This document shows positions 6,962 to 13,012 of a stretch of DNA of 15,588 bases, piece by piece. The notes under the pieces are model-generated. The model saw only the letters and a list, made by a program, of their open reading frames with translations. It made no database searches and was not told the DNA's origin. The stretch lies in the NCBI GenBank assembly GCA_023262335.1, contig JALRBE010000025.1:1-15588 (forward strand), given 5' to 3'. Source of the stretch: Candidatus Saccharimonadia bacterium (GTDB taxonomy: Bacteria; Patescibacteriota; Saccharimonadia; Saccharimonadales; Saccharimonadaceae). The position numbers and the translations under genes were made by a program. Position 1 is the first letter of the stretch; every line of letters starts with the position of its first letter.

Positions 6962-7006
6962 ATTTCAACCAAAGTTCATAAAGCTTTTATGGACTATGGT
7001 TGAAAT
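6962..7006 (+). repeat. 45-base near-perfect palindrome between convergent genes
   Basis: ATTTCAACCA (6962..6971) pairs with 6997..7006. Inside, AGT pairs with ACT, a T-G wobble follows, and CATAAA pairs with TTTATG around a GCT loop; the only mismatch is A-A at 6972/6996. That gives about 19 Watson-Crick pairs. It abuts the previous hairpin with no spacer and lies between convergent genes, so it could act on either transcript. Confidence 0.75.
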
Positions 7007-7057
7007 TCAAAGATGGTTTTATAGAGCGCTTTCGTCACTCACGATAAGATGAAGTGC

Positions 7058-7633
7058 TTAGAGTTTCTTCAGTAGTTCGTCGGCAAGCTTTTTTGCGCTT
7101 TCAAGCGTACGCTTGGTCGGATCAGTACTGCTGCCGCTCGCGAATATGTACCAGTTATTGCTTTTCAGAACGTTCAATTGCCCAAGTGATGGCGACCAGT
7201 ATGCCGCATCGCCATAGCCATCGACCGTCTGCGCGTCGGTCGGCGCCTGGCCCGTGACGGCCGTCTCGTTGGCTTCGGCGCCGGTCGTGGTCTTCGCGCT
7301 ACGAGCGAACAGGCTGACCGACCTCAAGCTGTCTGGCTGGCCAACGACGAACTTGGTCGTGTACGAGCAGTTAGAAACAGCTATGTCTTCAGAGTATTCC
7401 ATGGTCTGTGGAATCGATTCTTTGGTTGGCGTTTCGCCGAGTTGCGTGGTCGCTATATCTACCGTCAGTACGTCGCACGCCTCGATAACTTTGGCCGCGA
7501 ACCCATCCTGTGCCGGCTCCTTCGCTGAATCGGTGCTCGCGCCCTTGTTGCCGATTAGCAACGTAGCGGCAATTCCGCCTACCACCGCCACCACGACGGC
7601 AACGCCCGCTATAACGATCATGTTCTTCTTCAT
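7058..7633 (-). CDS. Membrane-anchored two-cysteine protein, DUF3558-like pattern
   Basis: 191 residues. Residues 4-28 form one hydrophobic helix after a short MKKN head. There is no lipobox cysteine, so the helix is a membrane anchor with the rest outside. The outer domain has EACDVLT (51-57) and SNCSYT (87-92), whose cysteines (53 and 89) probably pair, then GYGDAAYWSPSLGQLNV (139-155). The order CDxLT, LG, NCxY, GxGDAAYW resembles the actinobacterial DUF3558 secreted family, but this is pattern similarity only. The ATG at 7631..7633 has a GGAGG site 6 bases upstream; an in-frame extension upstream lacks support, and a closer ATG is out of frame. It diverges from the DUF348 protein across 123 bases. 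Confidence 0.75.
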   Translation of the reverse strand: MKKNMIVIAGVAVVVAVVGGIAATLLIGNKGASTDSAKEPAQDGFAAKVIEACDVLTVDIATTQLGETPTKESIPQTMEYSEDIAVSNCSYTTKFVVGQPDSLRSVSLFARSAKTTTGAEANETAVTGQAPTDAQTVDGYGDAAYWSPSLGQLNVLKSNNWYIFASGSSTDPTKRTLESAKKLADELLKKL

Positions 7634-7715
7634 GCCATGCCTCCTGCTGAACTGGTTAGTTACCATAAGCATACCATAAGCCCTCACGGTCGAACGCACC
7701 AGCGTAGCTTTACGG

Positions 7716-7744
7716 TTAACTTTTCGCGCCGCTTATGCTATAAC
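7716..7744 (+). promoter_or_regulatory. Promoter of the DUF348 protein gene
   Basis: -35 TTAACT (7716..7721), 17-base spacer, extended -10 TGC-TATAAC (7736..7744). The ATG at 7757 follows 12 bases later, leaving a leader of about 6 bases and no Shine-Dalgarno site. Confidence 0.65.
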
Positions 7745-7756
7745 TTCATCAGTTAT

Positions 7757-8632
7757 ATGGCAACTAAAAACAAACCGGCCGCACCGCGAAAACCAACGGC
7801 GAAACAGCGCGCTCACGAGCGCGCCATGCAAAAACGCCGCTTGTTCATTGGTCTCATGGCTCTTGCCGCGGCCATCGTTTTATTGCTCGCGTTCATGCTG
7901 GCACAGTCCAAACCTGGCCGCTTGGTCACGTTTCACGACCGTGGTGAAGACCGCGTCATTTTGACGCGCGCCACGACAGTCAAAGCGGCGCTCGAGGACG
8001 CCAACATCACCGTAGCGCCGCAAGACGTCGTGGAGCCGGCGATCGACAGCGACCTGGAATCGTCAGACTCGGCGGTCATTATTTTCCGTTCGCGCCCTGT
8101 TTTGGTCATTGACGGCTCGTTCCGGCAAAAGGTCGTCACGGCGCTTGCCGCCCCGAACGAAATAGCTTTGGCCGCCGGCACCACGGCGCTTGCGAGCGAC
8201 GATAAAGCCTCGGTAGCCGAAGGCAGCCTAGTGGCGGACGGAGCAGGGCAGGTGCTGACCATAGAGCGCAAGATACCCGTGGTTGCCGTACCCGAAAAGA
8301 AACCGACGGCCAACCCGCTCACGGCGTCAAAAGGCGCGCATATATTCGTCGACACTAACGGCGTGCCGCACCGCGAAACGTATTACGACCTTCCCATGAA
8401 TATCGCCATCGGTGCCTGCGGTCCCGGTGACTACACCATTCGCTACGACGGCGCCAAAATCGACAAGGACGGGTACGTATTGGTAGCCGCGAACTACAGG
8501 GCCTATCCAAAATGCTCGGTCGTCGAAACCAGCATGGGCCCAGGAAAAGTGTACGATACCGGCGGCTTCGCGCTACGGTACCCGCACGGATTCGACCTTG
8601 CGACCGACTGGACGAACTTCAACGGGCGGTAA
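7757..8632 (+). CDS. Membrane-anchored DUF348 / 3D-like cell-wall protein
   Basis: 291 residues. A basic cytoplasmic head (1-28) precedes one transmembrane helix (29-50). Residues 55-112 form a DUF348 ubiquitin-like domain (VTFHDRGEDRVILT, TTVKAALEDANI, then VIIFRSRP), as in YabE and resuscitation-promoting factors. Residues 113-172 look like a degenerate second copy. After a Pro/Lys linker, the C-terminal 90 residues end KVYDTGGFA and GFDLATDW, resembling the Asp-rich 3D/double-psi barrel that acts on peptidoglycan, with Cys221 and Cys253 as a possible disulfide. The architecture suggests an exported wall-remodelling enzyme, perhaps acting on its own or a host's wall. The start at 7757 is set by the promoter; the longer frame from 7637 crosses that promoter. 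Confidence 0.82.
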   Translation: MATKNKPAAPRKPTAKQRAHERAMQKRRLFIGLMALAAAIVLLLAFMLAQSKPGRLVTFHDRGEDRVILTRATTVKAALEDANITVAPQDVVEPAIDSDLESSDSAVIIFRSRPVLVIDGSFRQKVVTALAAPNEIALAAGTTALASDDKASVAEGSLVADGAGQVLTIERKIPVVAVPEKKPTANPLTASKGAHIFVDTNGVPHRETYYDLPMNIAIGACGPGDYTIRYDGAKIDKDGYVLVAANYRAYPKCSVVETSMGPGKVYDTGGFALRYPHGFDLATDWTNFNGR

Positions 8633-8663
8633 TCTTGTAGCCAAAATGCTTCCCGACGTATCG

Positions 8664-8672
8664 TGCTATACT
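8664..8672 (+). promoter_or_regulatory. Extended -10 promoter of the RRM gene
   Basis: TGC-TATACT at 8664..8672, inside the 12-mer GTGCTATACTGA that is repeated exactly at the SPFH promoter. The predicted start near 8679 leaves a leader of about 97 bases. No good -35 is visible. Confidence 0.6.
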
Positions 8673-8729
8673 GACATAAGCTAGTCATACTCATTTTTTT
8701 ATATCTTGGCCATACGCCGACCTGTAGAC

Positions 8730-8772
8730 GAAAGCATACTCGCTCAAAGCAACTGTCACAGAAAGGCATACT
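8730..8772 (+). repeat. Direct repeat in the RRM gene leader covering the ribosome site
   Basis: GAAAGCATACT (8730..8740) recurs as GAAAGGCATACT (8761..8772). The second copy contains the likely Shine-Dalgarno site GAAAGG. CATACT also occurs at 8686..8691. Confidence 0.55.
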
Positions 8773-8775
8773 ACA

Positions 8776-9075
8776 ATGGCAACAAAACTATTTGTCGGCA
8801 AATTGTCGATCGGCACGACCGGATCCAATTTAGCGGAACTGTTCAAGCAATACGGCACCGTCGTCGACGCGACCGTCATCATCGACAGGACAACGAACAA
8901 ATCACGCGGGTTCGGATTCGTCGAAATGAGCGACGCGGCGGCGGCGCAGTCCGCAATCAAAGCGCTTGACGGAAAAGAATACGACGGCAAGACGATCGCC
9001 GTCACCATTGCCAACCCTCCCCGAGAAGCGAACCGCAACACGGGCAATGAGGCAGGGTACAGGCGCAGTTGGTGA
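8776..9075 (+). CDS. RRM-domain RNA-binding protein
   Basis: 99 residues, essentially one RNA recognition motif. RNP2 is KLFVGKL (4-10) and RNP1 is RGFGFVEM (44-51), with the aromatic RNA-stacking Phe46 and Phe48. The fold ends at about residue 80 (IAVTIANP), and a short polar/basic tail ends GYRRSW, much shorter than the glycine-rich tails of cyanobacterial Rbp proteins. It should bind single-stranded RNA in the cytoplasm, perhaps as a cold-shock-type chaperone. The gene has a long leader with a GAAAGG ribosome site. Its TGA is followed at once by the ATG of the next gene, so the two form an operon. Confidence 0.93.
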   Translation: MATKLFVGKLSIGTTGSNLAELFKQYGTVVDATVIIDRTTNKSRGFGFVEMSDAAAAQSAIKALDGKEYDGKTIAVTIANPPREANRNTGNEAGYRRSW

Positions 9076-9330
9076 ATGATGGTCAATAAATCAGGTACTC
9101 AAACGCGTGACGCGTTCTTGCGTTCAGACGAAGCGGCGAGATTGCGCGCGGAACTGACCGTCATGGCAAAAAGTCCTGAGTATAATACGAAAGTGCCGGC
9201 AATGATCGACACGGACGAGCTGTATTTCGTCGAAAAACATATGAAATACATGAGCAATCATCTGACCATGAACCACCTCCAGTACGTCAGTAACTTGCGC
9301 CTCATGACAAAACAGAACCGTCAACGGTAG
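9076..9330 (+). CDS. Unrecognised 84-residue protein coupled to the RRM gene
   Basis: Starts at ATG 9076, directly abutting the TGA of the RRM gene; ATG 9079 is an equivalent start. The protein is small, soluble and basic. Its centre, YNTKVPAMIDTDELYFVEKH (about 37-56), is followed by MKYMSNHLTMNHLQYVSNLR, a Met/His/Asn-rich helical stretch. I see no signal peptide, membrane helix or known motif and assign no function. The zero-base junction means it is translated from the same message, probably by terminating ribosomes, so it may assist the RNA-binding protein or act in the same stress response. Confidence 0.72.
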   Translation: MMVNKSGTQTRDAFLRSDEAARLRAELTVMAKSPEYNTKVPAMIDTDELYFVEKHMKYMSNHLTMNHLQYVSNLRLMTKQNRQR

Positions 9331-9345
9331 GCCTGACCTGGCAGC

Positions 9346-9354
9346 TGCTATACT
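9346..9354 (+). promoter_or_regulatory. Extended -10 promoter of the EamA transporter gene
   Basis: TGC-TATACT at 9346..9354, ending 10 bases before ATG 9365. The predicted leader is about 4 bases, with no Shine-Dalgarno site and no clear -35. Confidence 0.6.
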
Positions 9355-9364
9355 GTAATAGCTT

Positions 9365-10300
9365 ATGGCAAAAGGAACGAACAGCAAGTCCCATTCAGTA
9401 TGGCTCGGCATAGGTCTTGTCGGCGTGCTACTGGAGGCGCCCAACGCGACCGTCATACGCCAGCTAACCTTCAGCATGGACCCTGCGACGATCACGTTGC
9501 TGCGTTTTCTCATCATCGGCATTGCCATGCTGCCGTTCGTTATATTCGCATGGCGCACATTCACCCGTAAGACTGGCAAAGACGTGTTGCTCGCGGGCCT
9601 GCACATGACCGCCGCGATATACGCCTACACCTTGGCCCTGCAAACCGGGCCCGCGAGTTACGTGTCCATCATCACGCTGTTGTCGCCCATATTGCTCGTG
9701 GTGTTTTCGGTGAAGCTTGGCGGCGAAAAGGTGAATAAGCGGTCGGTCGCGGGAATCACGCTTGCGGCAGCTGGCGCGTTGTTGATCGTGGCCCTACCTA
9801 TAGCGGTCGGAGGAGGCGGAGACTTCGCGTTTTATCCGGAATCGGCCGCGTTCTCGCTCGTCAACTGCGTGACGTTCACGCTCGCGCTTTTGTATAGCAA
9901 ACGGGCAAATCAGAACGGAGTCCCCATGGCCGCGCTCATCGGCTCGTACTCTTGGCTTATCGTCGGGGTCAGCGTAGCGGTCCTTGCCGTGGGAGGTACA
10001 ATACCGACCAGTCTGCCGCAAGGTACCGATTTGCTTCTTTTGGCGTATTCAGGCTTAGGAGTCGCGCTTCTTGCAAGGGCGCTGACGATCGCAAGCTATG
10101 AACGGGTCGGCGCAAGCGTCACGAGCGCACTGACGTACGTGGGCTTGCTTGCCGCCATCCTCATACCTATTCCGTTGCTCGGCGAAAAACTGTCCATCGA
10201 AATGGTTATTGGCGGCGTGCTCATACTACTCGGCATATACGTGATCGAACACCATAAATCGTCTCACCACAAGCATCACCGTATTCTAAAAAGCCAGTAG
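9365..10300 (+). CDS. EamA/DMT-superfamily transporter
   Basis: 311-residue inner-membrane protein with ten predicted helices in two EamA halves. Family-like segments include VLLEAPNATVIRQLT (first helix pair), ALQTGPASYVSIITLLSPIL (fourth helix, with the conserved Pro) and, in the second half, ERVGASVTSALTYVGLLAAI and IPLLGEKLSIEMVIGGVLILLGIYV. EamA proteins export or take up metabolites such as amino acids or nucleotide sugars; the substrate is not readable here. The C-terminus is an unusual His/Lys/Ser-rich cytoplasmic tail (EHHKSSHHKHHR) that could bind metal or simply be a basic topology signal. It is a stand-alone gene with a near-leaderless start. Confidence 0.87.
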   Translation: MAKGTNSKSHSVWLGIGLVGVLLEAPNATVIRQLTFSMDPATITLLRFLIIGIAMLPFVIFAWRTFTRKTGKDVLLAGLHMTAAIYAYTLALQTGPASYVSIITLLSPILLVVFSVKLGGEKVNKRSVAGITLAAAGALLIVALPIAVGGGGDFAFYPESAAFSLVNCVTFTLALLYSKRANQNGVPMAALIGSYSWLIVGVSVAVLAVGGTIPTSLPQGTDLLLLAYSGLGVALLARALTIASYERVGASVTSALTYVGLLAAILIPIPLLGEKLSIEMVIGGVLILLGIYVIEHHKSSHHKHHRILKSQ

Positions 10301-10306
10301 TGCTAC

Positions 10307-10335
10307 TTCACGAACCCACGAAGCTTCTGTACACT
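10307..10335 (+). promoter_or_regulatory. Promoter of the four-helix membrane protein gene
   Basis: -35 TTCACG (10307..10312), 17-base spacer, -10 TACACT (10330..10335). The -10 ends exactly 6 bases before ATG 10342, predicting a leaderless mRNA. Confidence 0.6.
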
Positions 10336-10341
10336 GAGGTC

Positions 10342-10725
10342 ATGGCTATATTTCTCGCGTTGCTGGCAACCGCCATACTCGCAGGTCTGGCGGTTTTTCA
10401 GTTCGCGCTTACGTGCGGCGCCCCGCTTGGCAGGTTCGCCTGGGGTGGCAAGCACGAGGTTTTGCCCTCCAATCTGCGCGTTTGGAGTGTCGCGTCGATA
10501 CTTCTGTACGCGATTTTTGCCATGTTCATTCTGAGCGCTGCGAGCGTCGTCAGCATCATTCCCGAAGGTTCGCTTTTGCGCAACGGCATGATCGTGTTCA
10601 GCGGCTATTTCGTGCTCGGGACCGTCGTCAATCTCATATCGCCAAGCAAACCGGAACGGCTTGTCATGACGCCGGTCGCGGCCGTACTCGCGGTGACATT
10701 CCTCGGTGTGGCGTTCGGCGTCTGA
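10342..10725 (+). CDS. Small four-helix integral membrane protein
   Basis: 127 residues with four hydrophobic segments at about 3-24, 47-70, 83-99 and 108-126. Between helices 1 and 2 is a polar loop, CGAPLGRFAWGGKHEVLPSNLR (25-46), rich in Gly and Pro. After helix 3 comes NLISPSKPERLVMTPVA. This loop pattern recurs in a widespread family of uncharacterised bacterial membrane proteins; I know of no established function. I chose ATG 10342 rather than the in-frame TTG/ATG codons from 10300, because the promoter lies between them and the hydrophobic helix then begins at residue 2. It is convergent with the DUF2200 gene, with one base between the stops. Confidence 0.75.
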   Translation: MAIFLALLATAILAGLAVFQFALTCGAPLGRFAWGGKHEVLPSNLRVWSVASILLYAIFAMFILSAASVVSIIPEGSLLRNGMIVFSGYFVLGTVVNLISPSKPERLVMTPVAAVLAVTFLGVAFGV

Positions 10726-10726
10726 C

Positions 10727-11077
10727 TCAGCCGGCCCGCAAAATTTTTTGCATCTCTTTGCCTCTCGCAAGCTCGTCGATCAACTTGTCTAAATACCGTA
10801 TTTCTTGCATGAGCGGATCGGTTATTTCTTCTACGCGAATGCCGCATATGACACCAGTGATGGTTTTGCGCGCAGGATTCATTTTGGGAGCCTCAGCGAA
10901 GAACGTTTCAAAATCTGTCCCATTCGCCAAGACCGTATCCAGTCCCTTGTGGTCATAGCCGGTCAGCCACATGATTATTTCGTCGACCTCAGCCTTCGTG
11001 CGTTCCTTGCGCTCGGCTTTTGTGACGTAGAGCGGGTATATTCTGGCAACGCTGGTCGCGTATATCTTGTGTGGCAT
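10727..11077 (-). CDS. DUF2200 family protein
   Basis: 116-residue soluble protein matching DUF2200. It begins MPHKIYATSVARIYPLYV (1-18), followed by KAERKERTKAEVDEIIMWLTGY (20-41), then FFAEAPKMNP (59-68) and ITGVICGIRVEEITDPLMQEIRYLDKLIDEL (73-103). The family is broadly distributed and uncharacterised; it occurs as a stand-alone gene in many bacteria. I chose the ATG at 11075..11077 because it matches the family start and overlaps the stop of the VOC gene as TAATG, which couples translation. The C-terminus KEMQKILRAG is typical in length. No separate promoter was found. Confidence 0.87.
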   Translation of the reverse strand: MPHKIYATSVARIYPLYVTKAERKERTKAEVDEIIMWLTGYDHKGLDTVLANGTDFETFFAEAPKMNPARKTITGVICGIRVEEITDPLMQEIRYLDKLIDELARGKEMQKILRAG

Positions 11078-11439
11078 TATTCTTGCTCTGCCTTGAAGTG
11101 CGGGTTGCGAATCAGTCCGACCAGTTGGCCGTTCGGCCGCTTGACGGTCGCGACGACCACGCCACCGCCCGTATCGAAGGGCTTCTCGTGCACGGTACAC
11201 TCATGGCTCACGTACCAATCCACGGCAGCCTGCACGTCATCGACGCCAAAATACGTCCTAGGGCCATCGCTCAGTGCGGCGTTCGGGTCAAGTCCCAATT
11301 CGTAGCCACCAACGTCAAACCCCACATAAAACGGCTGATCAAAGTACGGTTCTTTGCCAAGCGCCTCCGACCACCAGGCTTTGTCGGCGGCAAGATCGTT
11401 AGTAGGGTATATGAGCGTTCGTAATCCGTGCAGTTCCAT
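11077..11439 (-). CDS. VOC / glyoxalase-bleomycin-resistance family protein
   Basis: 120-residue single VOC protein of two beta-alpha-beta-beta-beta units. Unit one is LRTLIYPTNDLAADKAWWSEALG (6-28) to YELGLDPN (46-53). Unit two is RTYFGVDDVQAAVDWYV (61-77) to VATVKRPNGQLVGLIRNP (96-113). The family includes glyoxalase I, dioxygenases and antibiotic-binding proteins that dimerise around a metal. The classical His/Glu metal ligands are not obvious, so a binding or non-metal role is possible. The start ATG has a -10 box TACAAT 6 bases upstream and no Shine-Dalgarno site. Its stop overlaps the DUF2200 start. Confidence 0.85.
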   Translation of the reverse strand: MELHGLRTLIYPTNDLAADKAWWSEALGKEPYFDQPFYVGFDVGGYELGLDPNAALSDGPRTYFGVDDVQAAVDWYVSHECTVHEKPFDTGGGVVVATVKRPNGQLVGLIRNPHFKAEQE

Positions 11440-11445
11440 GCACTT

Positions 11446-11451
11446 ATTGTA
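11446..11451 (-). promoter_or_regulatory. -10 box of the VOC-DUF2200 operon
   Basis: TACAAT on the minus strand ends exactly 6 bases before the VOC start codon, predicting a leaderless message. The -35 position (11469..11474) is poor and overlaps the divergent TATAAT on the plus strand. Confidence 0.55.
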
Positions 11452-11472
11452 CCTCGCATGGCGCGGCTAGGC

Positions 11473-11478
11473 TATAAT
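11473..11478 (+). promoter_or_regulatory. -10 box of the orphan two-gene operon
   Basis: A perfect TATAAT on the plus strand. Transcription should begin near 11485. The leader contains the self-complementary GGGTGCACCC (11489..11498) before the GGAAGG ribosome site at 11512..11517. A GTG at 11487 would give an alternative leaderless start. Confidence 0.6.
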
Positions 11479-11522
11479 GGCAGCAGGTGGGTGCACCCGC
11501 ACCAAGCAAACGGAAGGCACGA

Positions 11523-11807
11523 ATGAGAAAAAGGCCGGAAGAGCAGGAATACCACGAGCTCTTCGTCGCGAAACGAGTCCGCTACGACGGTCCGCAGCTG
11601 GTTCTTTTGAGCAATCACATGGCGGCGATCATAGCTGTCGCCCAAAACAAGTGCGCGTACGACAGGTCATCCGTCGAGCAAGCCGCCATGGTACTGCTTG
11701 CCGACCTCGCCGAAACACTCTGCGAACGAGCCACGGGCAAACGCCCGGTCTTATTGCCGCGTTACGTGCGTATCGACACCGAGCATGCCCCCGTGCGGCT
11801 CCCATGA
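11523..11807 (+). CDS. Unrecognised 94-residue protein
   Basis: Starts at ATG 11523 behind a GGAAGG site 5 bases upstream. The N-terminus is highly charged (MRKRPEEQEYHELFVAKRVR), followed by a helical alanine-rich middle (LSNHMAAIIAVAQNK, then SSVEQAAMVLLADLAETLCERATGKRP) and a short C-terminal beta-like stretch. It is probably cytoplasmic. I do not recognise the family. An in-frame GTG at 11487 would add 12 basic residues (MGAPAPSKRKAR) and lies 8 bases after the -10 box, so a leaderless longer form is possible. It is the first gene of a two-gene operon. Confidence 0.7.
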   Translation: MRKRPEEQEYHELFVAKRVRYDGPQLVLLSNHMAAIIAVAQNKCAYDRSSVEQAAMVLLADLAETLCERATGKRPVLLPRYVRIDTEHAPVRLP

Positions 11808-11827
11808 CAACGAAGGAGACCGTTCCG

Positions 11828-12073
11828 ATGCGAAGAACAGGTAACCACGAATACGTCGTGACCATCAGCGGAGCGACGTTCAAGCAGATCATCCTGCAAG
11901 CGGTATTGCCGCAGGCATTCGTCGACGAAGCACGGCTGCAGCTCAACCCGCTCGCGACACGGCTCATACTCGACTTGCTTCGTATAAAAGTCGGGCCTCA
12001 GCATCCGCTTGCGCAGGTAGCCAACAGCGACGTCAGCAGCGTGAACTTCTTCATCAAGCAGCCGAACGTTTGA
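11828..12073 (+). CDS. Unrecognised 81-residue protein, second gene of the operon
   Basis: Starts at ATG 11828 with AAGGAG at 11813..11818. It lies 20 bases after the stop of the previous gene and ends 11 bases before a strong terminator, so the pair forms a complete operon. It is predicted soluble: MRRTGNHEYVVTISGATFKQ, then IILQAVLPQAFVDEARLQLNP, LATRLILDLLRIKVG, and a C-terminal SSVNFFIKQPNV strand. There is no known motif. The open frame extends upstream to 11477, overlapping the first gene in another frame, but without ribosome-site support. It may form a complex with its neighbour (inference from operon only). Confidence 0.68.
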   Translation: MRRTGNHEYVVTISGATFKQIILQAVLPQAFVDEARLQLNPLATRLILDLLRIKVGPQHPLAQVANSDVSSVNFFIKQPNV

Positions 12074-12084
12074 CCATACGCCGT

Positions 12085-12109
12085 AAGCCGCGCAGTAGCG
12101 CGGCTTTTT
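12085..12109 (+). terminator. Intrinsic terminator of the orphan two-gene operon
   Basis: AAGCCGCGC (12085..12093) pairs perfectly with GCGCGGCTT (12098..12106) around a 4-base AGTA loop, followed by a T-run through 12109. The SPFH gene ends at 12112 on the opposite strand; read that way the hairpin lacks a T-run and would stop transcription less well. Confidence 0.92.
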
Positions 12110-12111
12110 CA

Positions 12112-12885
12112 TTAGCGGGTAGGGATACTAAACACAGTACCGTCGCCAGCAACGGTGTTCGGCATCTTGCCGTCCCATTTTTCGATGGCAAGCTTGCGCA
12201 GGAAGTTGTCGCTGAGCGTTTGCGCCTGGGCCGCCTGGGCTTGGGCGTCCGTTTGCGCCGCTTCCAGGTTGAACTTGGCACGTTCGGCGTTCTGCTGGGC
12301 GACTTGCTTGTCTTCGATGGCCTTGGCAAAGCTTTCCGAGAACTTAAAGTTCGTGATACTGACATCGTCGACGACGATGCCGTACTTTTCGAGACGATCA
12401 CGCAGTTGGTCGTACACGTCCTTTTTCAACGTCGATCGTTCCGTGATCAATTCGCTGGCGTTGTATTTGGCGCTCGCTCCCTTGAACGTCTCCGACAGGG
12501 CAGGGGTAATCACTTTGTCTTTGTACAATTCGCCGACCGTTTGGTGGATCGTGCTGACTTCGCCGCGGTTCAAGTGGTAGTTCAACACGACTTCCGCGGT
12601 CACGTCCTGAAGGTCTTTGGTTGCCGCTTGAGTGTCGGCCACCTCTTTTTGGACTTTGACGTCATAAATGGACACGTCATTCACGCCGAACGGTGCCACG
12701 ACGCTCAAGCCTTCGGTCAGCTCGCGCCCCGTTACGCGGCCGTACTGCGTCACTACGCCAACCTGGCCGGTGCCGATCGCCCGTAGCGCCGTGAACGCGC
12801 CCGCCAGAACGACAAGCACGACTACTGCCAAGACTATCCAACTCTTCGTTCCGCCGTTCTTGAACCTGTCCAAACCGTTCTGCAT
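12112..12885 (-). CDS. SPFH/Band 7 (prohibitin-like) membrane protein
   Basis: 257 residues. A short cytoplasmic head (1-14) precedes one transmembrane helix (15-34). The Band 7 domain runs from about 38 (IGTGQVGVVTQYGRVTGRELTEGLSVVAPFGVNDVSIYDVK) to about 190, including the prohibitin-like stretch ITERSTLKKDVYDQLRDRLEKYGIVVDDVSITNF (147-180). A coiled coil rich in Ala/Gln (190-225) follows, as in other SPFH oligomers. Such proteins form ring-shaped membrane scaffolds that modulate proteases or lipid domains. The ATG at 12883..12885 has a GGGGGA site upstream. The longer frame to 13152 crosses the promoter and the divergent gene, so it is rejected. Confidence 0.9.
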   Translation of the reverse strand: MQNGLDRFKNGGTKSWIVLAVVVLVVLAGAFTALRAIGTGQVGVVTQYGRVTGRELTEGLSVVAPFGVNDVSIYDVKVQKEVADTQAATKDLQDVTAEVVLNYHLNRGEVSTIHQTVGELYKDKVITPALSETFKGASAKYNASELITERSTLKKDVYDQLRDRLEKYGIVVDDVSITNFKFSESFAKAIEDKQVAQQNAERAKFNLEAAQTDAQAQAAQAQTLSDNFLRKLAIEKWDGKMPNTVAGDGTVFSIPTR

Positions 12886-12915
12886 ATGTTCCCCCGCTTG
12901 CGTTATAGTGCGCTC

Positions 12916-12924
12916 AGTATAGCA
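12916..12924 (-). promoter_or_regulatory. Extended -10 promoter of the SPFH gene
   Basis: TGC-TATACT on the minus strand, inside GTGCTATACTGA, the same 12-mer as at the RRM promoter. The predicted leader is about 24 bases and includes the GGGGGA ribosome site. Confidence 0.6.
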
Positions 12925-13012
12925 CAAACCACCCTTTGCGGACACATGTGTTGCGCCCGAAGGCGTTGTGGCGTACAGTTTAACGTACCGTCCCTGCGAA
13001 CATAGGAGTGAC

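Noticed and set aside
9794..10021. Small minus-strand open frame inside the EamA gene
   Set aside because: It lies wholly inside a well-supported membrane protein gene, is highly charged as expected of an antisense shadow, and has no start signals.
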